Source: Halanaerobiaceae bacterium (GTDB taxonomy: Bacteria > Bacillota > Halanaerobiia > Halanaerobiales > Halarsenatibacteraceae). Taken from it: DNA of 8,817 nt. The notes below the pieces were generated by a model. It was given only the letters and a program-made list of their open reading frames with translations, did no database searches and was not told the DNA's origin. The translations under genes were made by a program, and so were the position numbers. Shown in pieces: positions 6,153 to 8,817 of this stretch. Position 1 is the first letter of the stretch. Each line of letters opens with the position of its first letter. The stretch covers positions 1-8,817 of the forward strand of contig PWHA01000019.1 in the NCBI GenBank assembly GCA_003554685.1. Direction: 5' to 3'.

Positions 6153-6221
6153 GTAGTATGTCGGCCTTAATTGCTGCAGTATACCGGCCTTAATTGCTGT
6201 AGTATGCCGGCCTTAACTGCT
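6153..6221. repeat. 23-bp tandem repeat, three copies, abutting the gnd stop
   Basis: Units at 6153-6175, 6176-6198 and 6199-6221 share the core CCGGCCTTAATTGCT with a few substitutions. The array ends one base before the gnd stop codon (6223-6225), so it is the first part of the gnd 3' untranslated region. No conventional terminator is visible here. Confidence 0.85.
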
Positions 6222-6222
6222 G

Positions 6223-7671
6223 CTATATATTATGAATATCCTGCCACTCGGTGTGGAATACCCCTTCCTTATCCTTTCTCTGATAAGTATGAGCCCCAAA
6301 ATAATCTCTTTGAGCCTGAATCAGATTGGCCGGACTCTCCTCAGCCCTTAGGGAATCATAATAATCCAGCGCTGAAGTAAGGGCCGGTATTGCCAGACCA
6401 ACATCCTTTGCCGTCCTCACAACATCTCTCACAGCGGCTATTTTCCCGGCAGTTTCAACCCTAAACCTGCTGGAGAAAAAGAGATTAACCGGCTCTTCTT
6501 CCTGGTAAACCTGCCGGATCTCCTGCAGCAAATTTGCCCTGATAATGCAGCCATCCTGCCAGATCCTGGCCACTTCAGCCAGGTCCAGATCATAGCCGTA
6601 CTCCTCTGAGGCGGCTTCCAGCAGTTTCAGTCCTTCAGCATAGGCGATTAAAATTCCGAAATCCAGGGCATCTTCCAGAGAATCCAGCAGTCTGTCTTTC
6701 TCCTGCTGCCCCAGTCTGTCTTTCTCCTGCTGCCCCGGTCTGTCTTTCTTGAGCCCCCCTAACTCCCGGCTGATTTTAAGCCTCTCATCCCGAACCGCTG
6801 ACAATAACCGGGAATTAACTGCAGCGGTAATACAGGGCACAGCAATACCGAGCTCCAGGGCATCCTGCACGCTCCATTTCCCGGTACCCTTCTGTGCGGC
6901 AGTATCCAGTATCACGTCAATCAGCTTCTCCTCTGACTTCTCATCATCCCGCCGCAGGATTTCAGCCGTAATTTCCAGGAGATAGGAATCCCGGGATTCA
7001 TTCCAGCGGGCAAAGTGCCCGGCCATCACCTCCGGTTCCAGCTCCAGGATTTTTCTCATAATATCATAAATCTCTGCAGTTAACGCCATCACCCCGTATT
7101 CAATGCCATTATGCACCATCTTGACATAATGACCGGCCGAACCGGGCCCCAGGTAGCCCACACAGGGCCCCTCGAGGGTTTCAGCTGCGGCCTCCCGAAA
7201 AATTTCTTCAATCTCCTGGTAGGCCTGCCGGTCACCTCCCGGCATCAGCGAGGGGCCATGCAGAGCCCCATATTCACCACCGCTGATTCCGGAGCCCAGA
7301 TAACGAATCCCCAGCTTTTCCAGCTTTTCAGCCCGGCGGTCGGTATCCCGGAAATGAGAATTGCCTCCATCTATAATGATATCCTCTCGATCCAGCAAAG
7401 GTATCAGGCTGTCAATCACAGCATCAACCGGGTCACCGGCCTTAACCAGCAGCATGACTTTCCGGGGCCGGATCAAAGAATCAACCAGCTCCTCCAGGGT
7501 ATAGCAGCCCCTGATATTTTTCCCGACTGCCCTCCGTTCCATAAATTCATCGATCTTGTTACTGGTCCGGTTATAAACAGCAACTTTAAAACCGCTGGAT
7601 TCAACATTTAAAACGAAGTTCTGACCCATCACAGCCAGACCAATCAGCCCGAGATCGCATTTATCACTCAC
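6223..7671 (-). CDS. gnd: 6-phosphogluconate dehydrogenase, decarboxylating
   Basis: Gnd oxidises 6-phosphogluconate to ribulose 5-phosphate and CO2, making NADPH in the oxidative pentose phosphate pathway. The 482-residue product has the NADP fold GLIGLAVMGQN (8-18), NRT at 34-36, GGNS at 102-105 and SGGEYGALHGPSLMPGG from 130. The catalytic region KMVHNGIEYG has Lys184 and Glu191 at the expected places. KGTGKW is at 261-266, and the C-terminal FGAHTYQR..KEGVFHTEW binds the partner subunit's substrate. It is the long dimeric type (E. coli 468). The extra length is mostly a repeat-built loop at 308-328. One visible change is Tyr134 where E. coli has Glu in SGGEEGA. The start is GTG at 7671, six bases after GGAGGG; an ATG overlapping it runs straight into TGA. 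Genes for the other pathway steps are not in the window. Confidence 0.97.
   Translation of the reverse strand: MSDKCDLGLIGLAVMGQNFVLNVESSGFKVAVYNRTSNKIDEFMERRAVGKNIRGCYTLEELVDSLIRPRKVMLLVKAGDPVDAVIDSLIPLLDREDIIIDGGNSHFRDTDRRAEKLEKLGIRYLGSGISGGEYGALHGPSLMPGGDRQAYQEIEEIFREAAAETLEGPCVGYLGPGSAGHYVKMVHNGIEYGVMALTAEIYDIMRKILELEPEVMAGHFARWNESRDSYLLEITAEILRRDDEKSEEKLIDVILDTAAQKGTGKWSVQDALELGIAVPCITAAVNSRLLSAVRDERLKISRELGGLKKDRPGQQEKDRLGQQEKDRLLDSLEDALDFGILIAYAEGLKLLEAASEEYGYDLDLAEVARIWQDGCIIRANLLQEIRQVYQEEEPVNLFFSSRFRVETAGKIAAVRDVVRTAKDVGLAIPALTSALDYYDSLRAEESPANLIQAQRDYFGAHTYQRKDKEGVFHTEWQDIHNI
6688..6750 (-). repeat. In-frame 24-bp tandem repeat inside gnd
   Basis: The unit is repeated 2.6 times (6688-6711, 6712-6735, partial 6736-6750), each copy beginning C(A/G)GTCTGTCTTTCT on the plus strand. 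Being 24 bp it keeps the frame and gives the peptide KDRPGQQEKDRLGQQEKDRL, residues 309-328. This matches the variable loop where E. coli Gnd has its Ala/Gln-rich segment after KDQR, far in sequence from the catalytic motifs. Confidence 0.85.
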
Positions 7672-7742
7672 ATATAGCCCTCCTCTGCCTGGTAGGCGGT
7701 TTTCCAGAAATATTATTAACCCTCAATCGATTGTGATAAAAT

Positions 7743-7789
7743 CGATCGGGACGACACCAATCTGGTAGTTGAACAGTCATCCCGGATCG
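7743..7789 (-). terminator. Hairpin between leuS and gnd, probable weak terminator
   Basis: CGATCGGGACGAC (7743-7755) pairs with GTCATCCCGGATCG (7776-7789), allowing one bulged base and one G-T pair, around a 20-base loop. On the minus strand ATTTTA follows. It is GC-rich enough to stall polymerase after leuS, but the T-run is only four long. The downstream gnd start is 72 bp away, so it could also be a leader structure. Confidence 0.45.
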
Positions 7790-7917
7790 CTTTAAACCAA
7801 CGCTTTAAACCAACGCTTTAAATCAGCGCCTTAAACCAGTACTTTAAACTAGTGCTTTAAACTAGTGCTGTAAACAAATGCTTTAAACAAACGCTATAAA
7901 CCAGCGCCTTAAACCAC
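7788..7917. repeat. Ten-copy 13-bp tandem array reaching into the leuS stop
   Basis: Ten units of exactly 13 bp run from 7788 without a gap; consensus CGCTTTAAACCAG, with TTTAAA or a one-base variant at the centre of each. Inner copies share their own variants in adjacent pairs (for example ACTAG in units 5 and 6, ACAAA in 7 and 8), a sign of stepwise local duplication. The last unit includes the leuS stop (7909-7911) and its two final Val codons. 13 is not a multiple of three and the array is stop-rich, so it is not coding. Confidence 0.92.
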
Positions 7918-8817
7918 CACATTAACCAGTTTCTCCGGCACCACAATCACCTTTTTAACCTCCCGCCCGTCAATATACTCCTGAATCTTATCCTGCTGCA
8001 GAGCCTGCTCTTCCATCTCTTCCCGGGAGCTGTCGGCACTGATCATCATCCGATCTCTGACCTTTCCGTTCACCTGGATAACAATCTCCAGCTCCTCCTT
8101 TTCCAGAGCTTCTTCCTCATAGCCCGGCCAGTCCTGCTGATGGATGCTGAACCCACCGCTCAACCTGTCCCAGAGCTCCTCGGTAACATGGGGGGCAAAG
8201 GGTGCCAGCAGCAACAATTCCTTGTGAAAGACCTCTGCCAGCAGCTGATAGTTAACCTCATCATCATCAAGATACTGATAAACCTCATTGGTGAGCTCCA
8301 TCAGAGCCGAAATCGCGGTATTGAAATTCTGCCTTTCCTCCAGATCCACGGTTACCCTCTGAATCGTTTCGTGAAGCTTGCGGTAAAGCTCCCGGCTGGC
8401 CGAAGTCAGCTCCTCAGCTTCAATCTCAACTTTAATCCCACTATTTGCCTCACTCGCTATCTCAGTCTCAGCTTCAATCTCTGCCTCAGCTACAGCTTCG
8501 CCGCCTACCAAAACATCCCTGACTTCTTCCAGATTCTCAACAATCACCCGCCAGACCCGGTTCACAAACCGCTGCAGACCTTCAATTCCCCTATAGCTCC
8601 ACTCCAGATCCTTCTCGGGAGGGGCAGCAAAAAGAATGAAAAGCCGGGTGGCATCGGCGCCGTACTTCTCAAGGGTATTGAGGGGATCAACTACATTGCC
8701 CTTGGACTTCGACATCTTGGCCCCGTCCTTGAGCACCATCCCCTGGGCCAGGTAGTGATCGAAGGGCTCATCAGCTTCAGTCAGGCCCAGATCCCGGGCC
8801 ACCTTGGTAAAGAAACG
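7909..8817 (-). CDS. leuS: Leucyl-tRNA synthetase, C-terminal 302 residues (5' part off window)
   Basis: LeuRS charges tRNA(Leu) with leucine. The frame is open from the right edge (RFFTKVARDLGL) to the TAA at 7909, about the last third of the usual 800-870 residues. It shows the class I motif KMSKS at visible residues 34-38 in GMVLKDGAKMSKSKGNVVDP, then FILFAAPPEKDLEWS, the helical anticodon-binding domain (ELYRKLHETIQRVT, NFNTAISALMEL, LAPFAPHVTEELW), and the C-terminal tRNA-binding domain ending VQVNGKVRD...KKVIVVPEKLVNVVV. An acidic low-complexity insert (starting EAVAEAEIEAETEI) lies between the first anticodon-domain helix and SRELYRKL, where E. coli LeuRS has a shorter linker. No start can be judged. 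Confidence 0.97.
   Translation of the reverse strand, partial: RFFTKVARDLGLTEADEPFDHYLAQGMVLKDGAKMSKSKGNVVDPLNTLEKYGADATRLFILFAAPPEKDLEWSYRGIEGLQRFVNRVWRVIVENLEEVRDVLVGGEAVAEAEIEAETEIASEANSGIKVEIEAEELTSASRELYRKLHETIQRVTVDLEERQNFNTAISALMELTNEVYQYLDDDEVNYQLLAEVFHKELLLLAPFAPHVTEELWDRLSGGFSIHQQDWPGYEEEALEKEELEIVIQVNGKVRDRMMISADSSREEMEEQALQQDKIQEYIDGREVKKVIVVPEKLVNVVV
8413..8481 (-). repeat. 15-bp direct repeats within the leuS acidic insert
   Basis: CTCAGCTTCAATCTC occurs exactly at 8413-8427 and 8467-8481, 54 bp apart (in frame), with related CTCAG-containing pieces between and after. On the coding strand it gives EIEAE. The insert seems built from short duplications, as in gnd. Confidence 0.7.

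Noticed and set aside
7111..7611. 166-codon plus-strand ORF opposite gnd
   Set aside because: Shadow of the Gnd coenzyme and substrate domains; no independent support.

Overview
The window is one strand of a bacterial chromosome: every gene I can support reads on the minus strand, so transcription runs from right to left. In that order the genes are leuS (its 5' part lies off the right edge), gnd, a GNAT acetyltransferase coupled to a Nudix hydrolase, an RseC-family membrane protein, selA, and selB (its 3' part lies off the left edge). A selAB pair, an RseC-type redox accessory protein, Shine-Dalgarno-led genes, frequent GTG starts and very Glu-rich proteins fit an anaerobic, possibly salt-adapted, member of the Bacillota. 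That placement is inference; no marker here fixes the genus.

Layout. At 1-3034 is the selenocysteine module. SelA would convert Ser-tRNA(Sec) to Sec-tRNA(Sec), and SelB would deliver it to UGA codons. selA carries an apparent one-base deletion in an A-run near its 5' end, which splits it into a 44-codon start and a 395-codon remainder. At 3035-3494 are the selA leader, a strong minus-strand terminator, a possible decayed ORF and AT-rich repeats. At 3495-3977 is the RseC-like gene. The stretch 3978-4835 has no gene; it holds tandem repeats, a good minus-strand promoter and a terminator, and a 12-bp perfect inverted repeat brackets that promoter. At 4836-5878 the Nudix and GNAT genes overlap by one base (TAATG); they are richer in A/T and lysine codons than their neighbours and look acquired. 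At 6223-7671 is gnd (oxidative pentose phosphate pathway, NADPH supply). At 7909-8817 is the C-terminal third of leuS.

The most unusual property is the spacers. Essentially every intergenic gap holds its own short tandem repeat, unrelated to the others in sequence, with periods of 10, 13, 13, 19, 19, 21, 23, 24, 26 and 29 bp. The largest is a ten-copy 13-bp array that runs into the leuS stop codon. Similar short duplications sit inside gnd (an in-frame 24-bp repeat in a variable loop) and leuS (an acidic insert), so the duplication process seems to act on coding DNA where the protein tolerates it. The stretch 4441-4640 shows nothing I can assign beyond one short hairpin.
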